A stretch of DNA of 21,881 nt from Actinobacteria bacterium UBA2279 (lineage in GTDB: Bacteria; Actinomycetota; Coriobacteriia; Anaerosomatales; Anaerosomataceae), in assembly GCA_002347365.1 (NCBI GenBank), contig DDWT01000027.1, forward strand, positions 1-21,881, in the 5' to 3' direction. Made by a program: the position numbers and the translations under genes. Below are positions 1 to 6,662 of this stretch, in pieces. Within the stretch, counting starts at the first letter, position 1. Every line of letters begins with the position of its first letter. Under the pieces are notes generated by a model. It saw only the letters and a program-made list of their open reading frames with translations, was not told the DNA's origin and did not search any database.

Positions 1-549
1 GTCAACTTTTCGATGGACAAACACATCGGGCGACAGAAACGCGATTTCGTTGTGTTCTTGACGAGGAAGGGCGATACGTTCGGCGGGGTTGCTTGTCGCA
101 TAGCCCCAGCGGATAGCCAGTTCAAATATCCGCTTCATCGGAACCATCTGATTTCTGATGCTCTTGGGCTTGAGATTGCCAGCCCTGACCAATGCCGAGA
201 CGTATTGCTGGACGTGGGTAGAACGAATCTGGGTCATCTTCATCTCGCCGAACCTCGGCAGAAGATACTTGCGCAGATAGCCCCGATACTCGGAGATGGT
301 GACGGGCTTCAGAGTGACTTCGCAGTAATCCCGCAACCACAGTTCCGAGAACTCACGAAACGTAGTTGGCTTAGGGATCATGAGTTCTTGGCGGTGGTTG
401 CGGACAGCCAACTCATCGTGAGCGGCTTGCGCTTCCTTCTTGCTAATCTTGGCGGCACTACCAAGTGGTATCCAGCGCTGACGTCTGCCCTTCTCGTCAG
501 ACACATACAAAATGGCATACCAGCGTCCGTTCCTTTGGAATAGCGACAT
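1..549 (-). CDS. Tyrosine recombinase (phage/ICE integrase), N-terminal part, runs off left edge
   Basis: The minus strand reads open for 183 codons from ATG at 549 to the window edge without a stop, so only the N-terminal half is present. The first ~60 residues (MSLFQRNGRWYAILYV...) look like the arm-type DNA-binding domain of integrases. Residues ~62-170 (TTFREFSELWLRDY, LPRFGEMKMTQI, MKRIFELAIRWGYATSNPAE) match the SAM-like core-binding domain. The catalytic R-H-R-H-Y domain would lie left of the window and cannot be checked. A G-rich tract (GGGGG) lies 6-10 bases upstream of the ATG, like the one before the large ATPase gene at 8936. It would excise and integrate the element that carries the genes up to ~9360. 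It is transcribed divergently from the restriction endonuclease gene. Confidence 0.85.
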   Translation of the reverse strand, partial: MSLFQRNGRWYAILYVSDEKGRRQRWIPLGSAAKISKKEAQAAHDELAVRNHRQELMIPKPTTFREFSELWLRDYCEVTLKPVTISEYRGYLRKYLLPRFGEMKMTQIRSTHVQQYVSALVRAGNLKPKSIRNQMVPMKRIFELAIRWGYATSNPAERIALPRQEHNEIAFLSPDVFVHRKVD

Positions 550-809
550 AGCAGCCCCCAAAACGCAGCGATTTCTGATTGAGGCTGGTTTGAAGCCGAG
601 CCTCTGACCTCGCGGTTTAGGGGGCGATTATGGAAGGGTTCCATACGCGTTCGCGCCCTCTGCCCGCTCGTGCCGCCAGGACTGTAGCGTCCTTTGCCGC
701 CACTTTGAAGCCCGCTGGGCATGACACCTGTTCCAGCCGAGGTGTACTCCGTCCTGGCACTCATCTAGCATGGGAGAGGCTAGACCACAGTTATTCCAGA
801 GGGGACATC
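550..809. promoter_or_regulatory. Divergent intergenic region between integrase and restriction endonuclease
   Basis: These 260 bases separate two divergent genes, so both promoters should be here, but I see no convincing -35/-10 pair. A 6-bp inverted repeat (GAGGCT 581-586 and AGCCTC 599-604) lies 32 bases upstream of the integrase start. Two CTAG tetramers lie about 17 bases apart just upstream of the endonuclease start. An excisionase gene is not recognisable. Confidence 0.3.
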
Positions 810-1514
810 ATGCCACGAGAAGCACTCAGGCTCTCCCATATAGGCATTACGCTGAACGACCAGTCGGGGAAGATGGAGAAGCGTTTGGACGCCGCGCTGG
901 CGGTCGTGTCCGACTATGTGTCCAAGAAGTACGGCTACACGATGCTGTGCGATGAGAGACTGCTGCTGACTGACGTTGTGTCGCGACTCAACTCAAGGTT
1001 CGGCGCTAGCATCGGTCATGAGTTCCAAACCGTATACCAGCACTCCGAGACATACCTGAAGCCAGATGGCGGCTTCTGGTATGTGAAGGAATGGGGCACC
1101 GACCCGAAGAGATACATTCTCGTCGGTGAAGCCAAGCGGCAGGGAACGAACGATGCCCGTGCACTGGAAGGCAAGCCAAAGCAGGCTCGGGGGAACGCAA
1201 TAGAAAGGCTCGGTAAGAACCTTCGTGGGGTCGACTCGCTCTTCAGAGGCGAGGGCATCACGCCCTTTGCAGTATTCGGAGAGGGCTGTGACTTTGGCGA
1301 CGATAGTTCCATCATCGACCGTGTCGCCACCATGAACGGCTTCCACCCGCTCAACACCGTCTTTGTGGAGAAGATACATTCAAGCGGCGAGGAGTTTGCC
1401 CCCGTGTCCATGTTCTTCCGCGCAGAGGCGTGGACTCCCGCGGAAATGGCAGACGTGATGATTTCTATCTGCGACGAGTCAATCCGCTACTACCGCGAAA
1501 CCTACGGACTCTAG
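810..1514 (+). CDS. EcoRI-family type II restriction endonuclease
   Basis: A 234-residue protein matching the EcoRI/RsrI fold by motifs. PDGG at 85-88 supplies the first catalytic Asp (D86). GEAKRQG at 106-112 supplies the E107-x-K109 pair, 21 residues later, as in EcoRI (D91, E111, K113). GNAIER followed by KN at 128-137 corresponds to the EcoRI recognition segment that contacts the GAATTC bases. This is the PD-(D/E)XK nuclease family, cutting unmethylated DNA as a dimer with Mg2+. It is shorter than EcoRI (277 residues), mainly between the catalytic Lys and the recognition segment. I chose ATG 810 because AGAGGGGA precedes it. The frame stays open to 630, but that extension lacks family similarity. 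The stop lies 3 bases from the stop of the opposing methyltransferase. GAATTC specificity is inferred from the conserved segment. Confidence 0.88.
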   Translation: MPREALRLSHIGITLNDQSGKMEKRLDAALAVVSDYVSKKYGYTMLCDERLLLTDVVSRLNSRFGASIGHEFQTVYQHSETYLKPDGGFWYVKEWGTDPKRYILVGEAKRQGTNDARALEGKPKQARGNAIERLGKNLRGVDSLFRGEGITPFAVFGEGCDFGDDSSIIDRVATMNGFHPLNTVFVEKIHSSGEEFAPVSMFFRAEAWTPAEMADVMISICDESIRYYRETYGL

Positions 1515-1517
1515 CCG

Positions 1518-2792
1518 CTACTCAAAGAGACTCCCGTGTCCGCGAGTCTCGATTCCCCGCAACTCGTCCGCAGCGCGTTCCGCTTCGTGCGGTTGACCAG
1601 TTCGAGATGTATCGACAATCGCAACAAACTCGGTATTACGCGGCTTCGCGGACGGGCGCGTCGGGCTAACGCGGTATCTCTTGTATGACTTCGCAACGAC
1701 CGTGAGATGCCCTCTATTGCCTAGCGTCTTGAGCAAGAACTCCAGGGGTACGTTACCTTCGGTGCTGTAACTGATGAGTAGGTGTCGCCCTTGCACAGAG
1801 TCAACCAGATTAGCGAAGGCATCCTGCGCCTGATTCGCGTGGTTGAACGACGACCTGCGCTCAGTCCGCCAATCACTTCTAATCGCGGCTTTGTTGACAA
1901 CCTTACCGTCAACGACGATTCCCTTGTTGAGTGTCGGCTTGTCCCAAAGCACAACGGTATTCAAAACATGATAGTTGCTGCCATACGGATGCTGATTGTA
2001 GGGCGGGTCTATGTACACGACATCGGGTATCGTACCAAGTCGCTCCGATAGCCGACTTCCCAGTAGAGTCGCATCTTCCTGAGTGGCAACGTTCGCCTTG
2101 CCATTGTCGAACAAGACCGGGGGGCGCAACTCGATACGGCTGCGGATTCTATATAGCGCCGTCCCGTTGCTTCCGCCCCACCCCGCGTGAAACCCCTTGA
2201 AGACCCCACTCGTGTTGCTCACGTATGAAACCGAATACGCCATCGCACTCAGAATATACGCCCGCTCATCATCATCAATATCGCCGTTCTGATGCCATTC
2301 CTGAATCATTTCGCCCATGGCATCTATTCGCAACCCATTGGCACGGGTGAAGAACATTCGCTCTCTCGTCGGGTCGGCATGCTCATCGTCCACTGGGCAC
2401 AGATAGTTAGTGAAGTACCCCTCCACAGGCTCTGCGTCGTTGAGACGAGCGAAGGCGGTTTCGGCTCCACCGAGAGCCGCAAACTCTGGAACCCCATTGA
2501 GGCGGACTGTGCCGAGTGCAATCTGATAGGAATACGGTTCCCAGTCATTGGCTAGAACCCTGAAGCCGAGAGTCTTGGCGTACCGAGCAACAACGGTGCT
2601 ACCAGCGAAGAGGTCAACAAACGTGCCGTCGGTTGTGCCCGTCGCCTCAAGCGCCTCACCGATAAGTCCCAGAAGACGTCTCTTGTTTCCGATATACGGG
2701 ATAAGTTGAGAGAAGACGTAGTCGTCGGTGCCTCTGGCAGCGTGCAGACTGCGGTCATATTCCTCGTGGCGAGTTGACTCTGTGATGACCAA
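1518..2792 (-). CDS. D12-class N6-adenine DNA methyltransferase of the R-M system
   Basis: A 424-residue protein with motif order X (SQLIPYIGNKRRLL, 28-41), I (FVDLFAGS, 58-65, SAM binding) and IV (DPPY, 262-265, catalytic). That order is the alpha or Dam-like D12 class. It would methylate adenine in the site cut by the neighbouring nuclease and so protect the host. The start is TTG at 2792, preceded by AGAAGGGA about 9-10 bases upstream; an in-frame TAG lies just above it and there is no ATG. The two genes are convergent, so each must have its own promoter. A possible -10 (TATACT) sits on the minus strand at 2823-2828, without a clear -35. From memory of the characterised enzymes, M.EcoRI and M.RsrI belong to other methylase classes, so this pairing looks like a re-assorted R-M system. 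The ~160 residues after DPPY are longer than in Dam. Confidence 0.88.
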   Translation of the reverse strand: MVITESTRHEEYDRSLHAARGTDDYVFSQLIPYIGNKRRLLGLIGEALEATGTTDGTFVDLFAGSTVVARYAKTLGFRVLANDWEPYSYQIALGTVRLNGVPEFAALGGAETAFARLNDAEPVEGYFTNYLCPVDDEHADPTRERMFFTRANGLRIDAMGEMIQEWHQNGDIDDDERAYILSAMAYSVSYVSNTSGVFKGFHAGWGGSNGTALYRIRSRIELRPPVLFDNGKANVATQEDATLLGSRLSERLGTIPDVVYIDPPYNQHPYGSNYHVLNTVVLWDKPTLNKGIVVDGKVVNKAAIRSDWRTERRSSFNHANQAQDAFANLVDSVQGRHLLISYSTEGNVPLEFLLKTLGNRGHLTVVAKSYKRYRVSPTRPSAKPRNTEFVAIVDTSRTGQPHEAERAADELRGIETRGHGSLFE

Positions 2793-2820
2793 GATTATGA
2801 TTCCCTTCTAGGTGTTCATC

Positions 2821-3021
2821 TCAGTATAGCGGTGCGCCTGACATCTCTTCGCGCCTTGCGGCACGTTCGCCCCCGACTAGCGGACGTTCGTTCAAGAACT
2901 CGGCTCGTCTCCCTGCGGTTTCGTGCCGTTCGTGACATCGCGTGACCTCATAGTCGGTAGCGAGACAAGCGTAGAACGAATCTGTAAAGGGTTCAGGTTG
3001 CGCCAATCCCCAGAGCCTCAC
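2821..3021 (-). CDS. Possible small protein, 66 residues, unknown
   Basis: An ATG-initiated frame starts inside the last 29 bases of the iron-sulfur-motif gene and ends 28 bases before the methyltransferase start. It is rich in charged residues (about a fifth Arg) and has no motif or membrane segment that I recognise. Coding is possible because it fills the only gap between two same-strand genes. There is no good ribosome binding site, however, and the stretch may simply be the untranslated leader of the methyltransferase gene. Confidence 0.22.
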   Translation of the reverse strand: MRLWGLAQPEPFTDSFYACLATDYEVTRCHERHETAGRRAEFLNERPLVGGERAARREEMSGAPLY

Positions 3022-3709
3022 AGTCCATATTTACTGGGCAGGTTACGCACCGCTGCGCCACCGTCCCGCATTGGATTGCGGCAAACCACTCAAGGGCTTC
3101 CCACGTGAGCGCATCTTCGTATTCGTCAAGGACTTGGCGCAAAGCGGTGTGGGCACCCCGTTCGTCTAGCACGGTCTCAGTCCAACTTACTATCCCGAGC
3201 CGCGTTGCCATGAACGCCGAGTCCGACGAAACGGGTGCGACTGGTCTGGCGCCCATAGCCTCTCGCACGAACACATAGGCAGACACCGAGGACTTGCAGA
3301 GGCGAGAAAGGGACTCAAAGACCGCCTGCGGGTCTTGACTGTAGGTTGAGGTGATATCCCCCGCCTTGCCGTTTATGACCGCTACAAGCCATTGAAGGTG
3401 AGGAACGAGTTCAGCCTCGCAGTCGGGCGCAACCAGCCCGAGCGTTCTTGGTGCGAGGTCTTCCAGCAAAGGGTTCTTGACGAGCGTGGTTATCTTCTTG
3501 GTGCTGCAAACCCGACACAAGGCGTCTAGGTGTTCAAGGATTCTCTGCGCACCACGGAATAGCGAGTTTTCGCCCGCCAGACCGATAGCAACGAAGCCTC
3601 GGTTGGCGCGTTCGGAATCTGTCCAGTCAATATCAAGACTCGGAGGAACGAACGAGGCAGAATAGGCGCTGCAAATCACGGACAGTGCTGCGGCTGCGTT
3701 CTCTTTCAT
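2993..3709 (-). CDS. Unknown protein with endonuclease III-type 4Fe-4S cysteine motif, degenerate HhH-GPD-like
   Basis: A 238-residue protein. Its C-terminus holds Cys 214, 221, 224 and 230, spaced C-x6-C-x2-C-x5-C. This is exactly the iron-sulfur loop spacing of endonuclease III and MutY. Before it, residues 132-172 run in the order expected of a helix-hairpin-helix glycosylase core (helix, hairpin, 'PV...D...RLG'). The usual LPGVG hairpin is replaced by LCKSSVS, and the PVD catalytic Asp position reads PVS, with an Asp two residues later. The N-terminal 60 residues match nothing I know. It may be a diverged DNA base-excision or DNA-binding protein serving the restriction system or its own defence role; this is inference. 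It lies ~200 bases upstream of the methyltransferase on the same strand. The start is ATG 3709, behind a weak AAGG. Confidence 0.6.
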   Translation of the reverse strand: MKENAAAALSVICSAYSASFVPPSLDIDWTDSERANRGFVAIGLAGENSLFRGAQRILEHLDALCRVCSTKKITTLVKNPLLEDLAPRTLGLVAPDCEAELVPHLQWLVAVINGKAGDITSTYSQDPQAVFESLSRLCKSSVSAYVFVREAMGARPVAPVSSDSAFMATRLGIVSWTETVLDERGAHTALRQVLDEYEDALTWEALEWFAAIQCGTVAQRCVTCPVNMDCEALGIGAT

Positions 3710-3898
3710 AACGGTGACCTTACCGTCGTTCTGGACATACGGACAAGGCTAGAACGCCGATGAGTGAAGACGATGGGGGCAGGGCGTCGTAACAGTCCCT
3801 TGCTATGCGAAAGAGTGAGGATAGTGACCCGCTGGTCGGACGACGAAATGACCGCCCACGATGCTCACGAAGCGCTCGGGAACGAACATATGAAGGTA

Positions 3899-3923
3899 AC
3901 CCCCAATACACCTATTTGGGGGC
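3899..3923 (-). terminator. Hairpin at the end of the four-gene minus-strand operon
   Basis: CCCCCAATA (3900-3908) pairs with TATTTGGGGG (3913-3922), with one bulged base and a 4-base loop. It overlaps the TAG stop of the helix-turn-helix gene. No U-run follows on the minus strand, so it may be a weak or factor-aided terminator or a 3' mRNA-stabilising hairpin. Confidence 0.45.
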
Positions 3924-4289
3924 TTCTGGTGACTGGTCGGGGGTGGTCTGGGGCTTCTGGTCGTCAACGATGAAATCGCCCATAGCCATTACCCTTGCAC
4001 CGAGTTCAGACCAGACTTTCGGCTCGGCTGCTGGTTCTTCCTTCGCCTTGCGGTTGCGGCGTTGCTGTTCCCGCGTCTTTAGATAATCGGTGTACCGCCG
4101 ACTCGCATCCTTCACAGGAATGGTGACCGAGCGCCCATCGTGCAAAGGAATAATCACACCTTGTCGGATAAGGCGGCTCACAGTCGCCTCGCTTCGTGCG
4201 ATGTACCGTGCGAAGTTGGTCTTTGTCATAAATATGGGGTTGATGTCTTCAGGCGGGGTAACCCCCACGAGTTTGCTTTGAGCGCCCAT
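3912..4289 (-). CDS. Helix-turn-helix DNA-binding protein
   Basis: A 125-residue protein. Residues 22-48 (TKTNFARYIARSEATVSRLIRQGVI) form a clear helix-turn-helix of the type in phage terminase small subunits (Nu1), excisionases and MerR-like proteins. A short beta wing (HDGRSVTIPV) follows, then a positively charged helix at 64-85 (RRYTDYLKTREQQRRNRKAK) and an acidic, proline-rich tail. It is the last gene of a four-gene operon, 5 bases downstream of the preceding stop. It could be the repressor of this operon, since its promoter carries inverted repeats, or a copy-number or packaging factor. AAAGGA sits very close to ATG 4289; ATG at residue 21 is an alternative start but has no visible binding site. 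Confidence 0.6.
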   Translation of the reverse strand: MGAQSKLVGVTPPEDINPIFMTKTNFARYIARSEATVSRLIRQGVIIPLHDGRSVTIPVKDASRRYTDYLKTREQQRRNRKAKEEPAAEPKVWSELGARVMAMGDFIVDDQKPQTTPDQSPEAPK

Positions 4290-4294
4290 TTCCT

Positions 4295-4606
4295 TTACCT
4301 ACGGCTTTCTGGATACGAGTCAACCGCATCCACGAGGGCGACGACTTCTGGCGTGCAACCCCGACACCAATGACTCGGGTCGTCGTGGTGTTCCACCGTA
4401 AGGGCGGGACAGTCCGCAAATGGTTGCTCGGGGTGGCAAAGCCTGCGTTTGACCCAATAGCCGATGCTACGAATCTCGGTTGCGGTTCTAGCACCAGCCG
4501 TTCGTGACTCAACAATCCAACGGGCGAAAGCCTCGGCGGTCTTGGGGGATTCCTCGCAGGCGTCGGCAAGGAATCTTGATAATGTTGTGAGCCTTATCCC
4601 GTCCAT
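4295..4606 (-). CDS. Unknown protein with Cys/His cluster
   Basis: A 103-residue protein that I do not recognise. The second half carries Cys 57, Cys 66, a His-His pair and a CxxC (WCRGC, near residues 81-84), which suggests a bound zinc ion. The N-terminal half is helical and charged. Its ATG overlaps the stop of the upstream gene as TAATG, and it is followed after 5 bases by the helix-turn-helix gene, so the genes are translationally coupled in one operon. It could be a small DNA- or protein-binding adaptor; no function can be claimed. Confidence 0.55.
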   Translation of the reverse strand: MDGIRLTTLSRFLADACEESPKTAEAFARWIVESRTAGARTATEIRSIGYWVKRRLCHPEQPFADCPALTVEHHDDPSHWCRGCTPEVVALVDAVDSYPESRR

Positions 4607-5016
4607 TAGAACAACCGCCCCTCGGCGTTGCGTTGTTCAATGGCAGCCGTGACTATCGCGTGAATCCTAGCGGGGTCTCCGTCCACGAGTTTCTTCAAAT
4701 CGGTGCCATCATCGGCAGAAATGGCAACCTGATACCAGATACAGGCGTCGTGGATTCCTCGGTCTTGGACTCGCACTTCTACATCGCAGTCGTAGACGCG
4801 ATTCAATCTGAGCGCGTGGGCGGTCTGACGCGATAGTTCGCCAAGAATGCGTCCGTCTTCGCCATCGGTGCGGACATACACAAGCCCGTCGCCGCAGCGA
4901 GAGAGAATCAACTGCTCGCCCACCTCGGCACAGAAGTAGTCCATCTGCGGGGATTCCCACACAGTCTCAACGAGAGTCGGCTCAAAGGACGCGGGAAGGT
5001 TGGATTCGTATATCAC
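4606..5016 (-). CDS. Unknown small protein, possibly HIRAN-related
   Basis: A 136-residue soluble protein with no membrane segment. It starts at GTG 5016 in a GTGA overlap with the upstream stop and ends in a TAATG overlap with the next gene. The middle part (LVYVRTDGEDGRILGELSRQTAHAL, residues 45-69) resembles the 'value of a parameter, then GxLxxxxA' layout of its upstream neighbour's HIRAN-like domain, so the two could be distantly related. That is a weak visual similarity. Function is unknown. Confidence 0.5.
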   Translation of the reverse strand: MIYESNLPASFEPTLVETVWESPQMDYFCAEVGEQLILSRCGDGLVYVRTDGEDGRILGELSRQTAHALRLNRVYDCDVEVRVQDRGIHDACIWYQVAISADDGTDLKKLVDGDPARIHAIVTAAIEQRNAEGRLF

Positions 5017-5396
5017 GATGCCCGCCTTCCTTCGCCCAACATAAAATCCTTGCTGGGCAGTGGCGTGCCGTCATTTGTGTGGACATAGAGATTCAAGCCG
5101 CGATATGGCTTGTCCTTTGTGCCACCCGTAACCCCACGAACACTAGCCGAGAGACCGTGAGTCTCGGCATAGGCTTGAAGGTGGAACGAGTAAACCGCTC
5201 GTAGATAGCCGACACGAGCGTCGTTGTCGCCCCGACGAACCTCAATCGCGTAGTCGTCGTAGGCGTTGTCGTAGACGGGGCAAAGATATACGCCGACGTC
5301 AACGAGGCTCTCGTCAATGACGCCAGGCGCAAAGGTGCTGCCCGTCACTTTGGTAAAGATGCCGCCTTTGGGTAATCCCTGATATCTACCTTTCAT
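5013..5396 (-). CDS. HIRAN-domain-like protein, first gene of a four-gene operon
   Basis: A 127-residue protein from ATG 5396; GGAG lies 8 bases upstream, so I prefer it to the in-frame ATG at 5429. Residues ~34-79 (VGVYLCPVYDNAYDDYAIEV...DARVGYL) follow the HIRAN pattern: a strand, 'xxNxYDxxAIxV', then VGYL. HIRAN domains bind DNA ends or 3'-hydroxyl single strands and are found in HLTF/Rad5 helicases and as small free-standing proteins on phages and mobile elements. The operon promoter lies 33-61 bases upstream. The downstream gene begins in a GTGA overlap, so the four genes are expressed together. Its role in this element is unknown; a DNA-end sensor for defence or replication is inferred. 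Confidence 0.5.
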   Translation of the reverse strand: MKGRYQGLPKGGIFTKVTGSTFAPGVIDESLVDVGVYLCPVYDNAYDDYAIEVRRGDNDARVGYLRAVYSFHLQAYAETHGLSASVRGVTGGTKDKPYRGLNLYVHTNDGTPLPSKDFMLGEGRRAS

Positions 5397-5414
5397 AGTG
5401 AACACTCCAGAGTC

Positions 5415-5447
5415 GTCCTGTCCTATCAAGCATACAGGACACTATGC
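5415..5447. promoter_or_regulatory. Overlapping inverted repeats on the operon promoter, likely operator
   Basis: A perfect 7-bp inverted repeat (GTCCTGT 5415-5421, ACAGGAC 5434-5440, spacer 12) covers the -10 and start region. A second, 5-bp repeat (GCATA 5430-5434, TATGC 5443-5447) interleaves with it. A closely related string (TATGC then ATAGGACGGAC) occurs at 5609-5624 in front of the divergent replication-type gene. A shared regulator for both directions is therefore plausible, perhaps the helix-turn-helix protein of this operon. Confidence 0.5.
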
Positions 5448-5457
5448 ACGTTGTCAA
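5429..5457 (-). promoter_or_regulatory. Sigma-70-type promoter of the HIRAN-like operon
   Basis: Reading the minus strand, TTGACA (5452-5457) is followed by exactly 17 bases and then TATGCT (5429-5434), 33 bases upstream of the chosen ATG. This is the best promoter match in the mobile region. Confidence 0.7.
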
Positions 5458-5637
5458 GGGCTTTATCCATTTTTCTTGATATACTTTTGGGGGTGTGAGA
5501 AGATAACAATGGTGCGTAGATAATGTAAAGCCCCTGCTCATATACATAACACATGATGATGAACGTACTGGAACGGTCTGGACACGACACGAATACTGTG
5601 CTATCCTTTATGCATAGGACGGACAAAGGACATGACC
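5458..5637. other. AT-rich divergent region, candidate origin or nick site
   Basis: This stretch between the operon promoter and the replication-initiator-like gene is the most AT-rich part of its surroundings. Positions 5461-5565 contain T-rich and ATA-rich runs. Rolling-circle initiators and MobT-type relaxases often act next to their own gene, so an origin here is reasonable. I do not see a diagnostic nick sequence, and no long hairpin stands out. Confidence 0.3.
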
Positions 5638-6576
5638 ATGAAGGGAAAGAAGAGGAACGCCCCAGAACCGACCGTATCAATAGACAAACTGACCCTAACC
5701 GCGAACCTGCGCAAAGAGGAATACGCGGCATGGGAAAGCAGATACGCTCATGACTTCGTCCCCGCCAAAGTCGCCAAGACTCGGTGGGGCTTTGATTTAT
5801 ATGAGAAAGGTTATCGCCTACCCGACGGCACCCATGTGTCTCTGGAAAAGACCGTGGGCAACTACCATCAGATACGGGTGCAGTTCAATCCAAATAGAGA
5901 ACCCATAGAGGATTCCGACCCGCTAGATATCACTATCCCGCTGCTTTCCTGCCTAGAAGAAGTAGGGATATCCCAGATAGACATAGCCTTGGACTACCTC
6001 GGGGTGCGAATGCATGAATATGAGTTCCTACGAGGCAGAACCATGAGGACAACAGTCTCAACTGGCTACGGATACACACAGTCAATCTGCCTCGGCTCAC
6101 ACCGAAGCAAACTACAAACGCTGATATACGCCAAGGAACACCAGAAGAAGAAACTGAACGAGAGAATCCTGACCCTAGACGGGGAAATGCTTATCCCTGA
6201 ACCCAATGAACCTTGGCTTCGCATGGAAGCATCTATGAAGGGAACATCCGTTCTGCGCGAGGACGCCTTCGCCAAACTAGTGATATTTCGCAGGGGCGAG
6301 TTCAACCCGCCCAAAGGAATGTCGCAGGATATGGCAGAACGTCTGACTCTGATATCTCAGTATCCACCCGCGTTGGACTACCCCACCGTCCACCAAAACA
6401 CTAGGGACGACTGGCGCAACAAACTAATGGCTGGCGTGGAAATGATTGAACCCCACCCGCAGAAGGTCTACGAGCAACAACTACGGGCAATCAAGGAATA
6501 CCTTAGTGAGTTCTACCTATCGCCTGTGGGTGATGATGGACTATCCCATCAGGCGAAGAGGCTTCTCGGCGTATAG
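5638..6576 (+). CDS. Replication initiator / Rep_trans-like protein of the element
   Basis: A 312-residue protein from ATG 5638; AAAGGA ends 7 bases upstream, while the in-frame ATG at 5632 is too close. Features seen: VSIDKLTLTANL near the N-terminus, GNYHQIRVQFNPN (74-86), GISQIDIALDYLG (110-122), GYTQSICLGSHRSKLQTLIYAKEHQ (145-169), then WLRMEASMKG (193-202). This succession (hydrophobic-D-hydrophobic-D-Y, then 'xGSxxSxxxxxxYxKxxE', then a 'RxE' strand) is the pattern of rolling-circle initiators of the pT181 Rep_trans and phage gpII/MobT type. These nick one strand and covalently hold the 5' end through a Tyr, which I cannot assign. On an integrated element it would support replication after excision or transfer. 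It stands alone on the plus strand and is convergent with the ATPase gene. Confidence 0.6.
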   Translation: MKGKKRNAPEPTVSIDKLTLTANLRKEEYAAWESRYAHDFVPAKVAKTRWGFDLYEKGYRLPDGTHVSLEKTVGNYHQIRVQFNPNREPIEDSDPLDITIPLLSCLEEVGISQIDIALDYLGVRMHEYEFLRGRTMRTTVSTGYGYTQSICLGSHRSKLQTLIYAKEHQKKKLNERILTLDGEMLIPEPNEPWLRMEASMKGTSVLREDAFAKLVIFRRGEFNPPKGMSQDMAERLTLISQYPPALDYPTVHQNTRDDWRNKLMAGVEMIEPHPQKVYEQQLRAIKEYLSEFYLSPVGDDGLSHQAKRLLGV

Positions 6577-6662
6577 GATTATGCCTTCTAAGTGCAGAAA
6601 CACTGAATACCTGTGGTTCTAGCGTGCTGTTTAGAATGGTGCCCCCCGAGTGCCCGTCGTGC

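Noticed and set aside
13..543. Plus-strand open frame of 176 codons at the left edge
   Set aside because: The minus strand at the same place encodes a clear tyrosine recombinase N-terminus; the plus frame has no recognisable motif.
630..809. N-terminal 60-residue extension of the restriction endonuclease
   Set aside because: It has no family similarity, and a good ribosome binding site sits directly before ATG 810.
3720..3911. Minus-strand frame of 63 codons between the HTH gene and the iron-sulfur-motif gene
   Set aside because: No binding site, no motif, Ser/Arg-rich composition typical of a chance frame.
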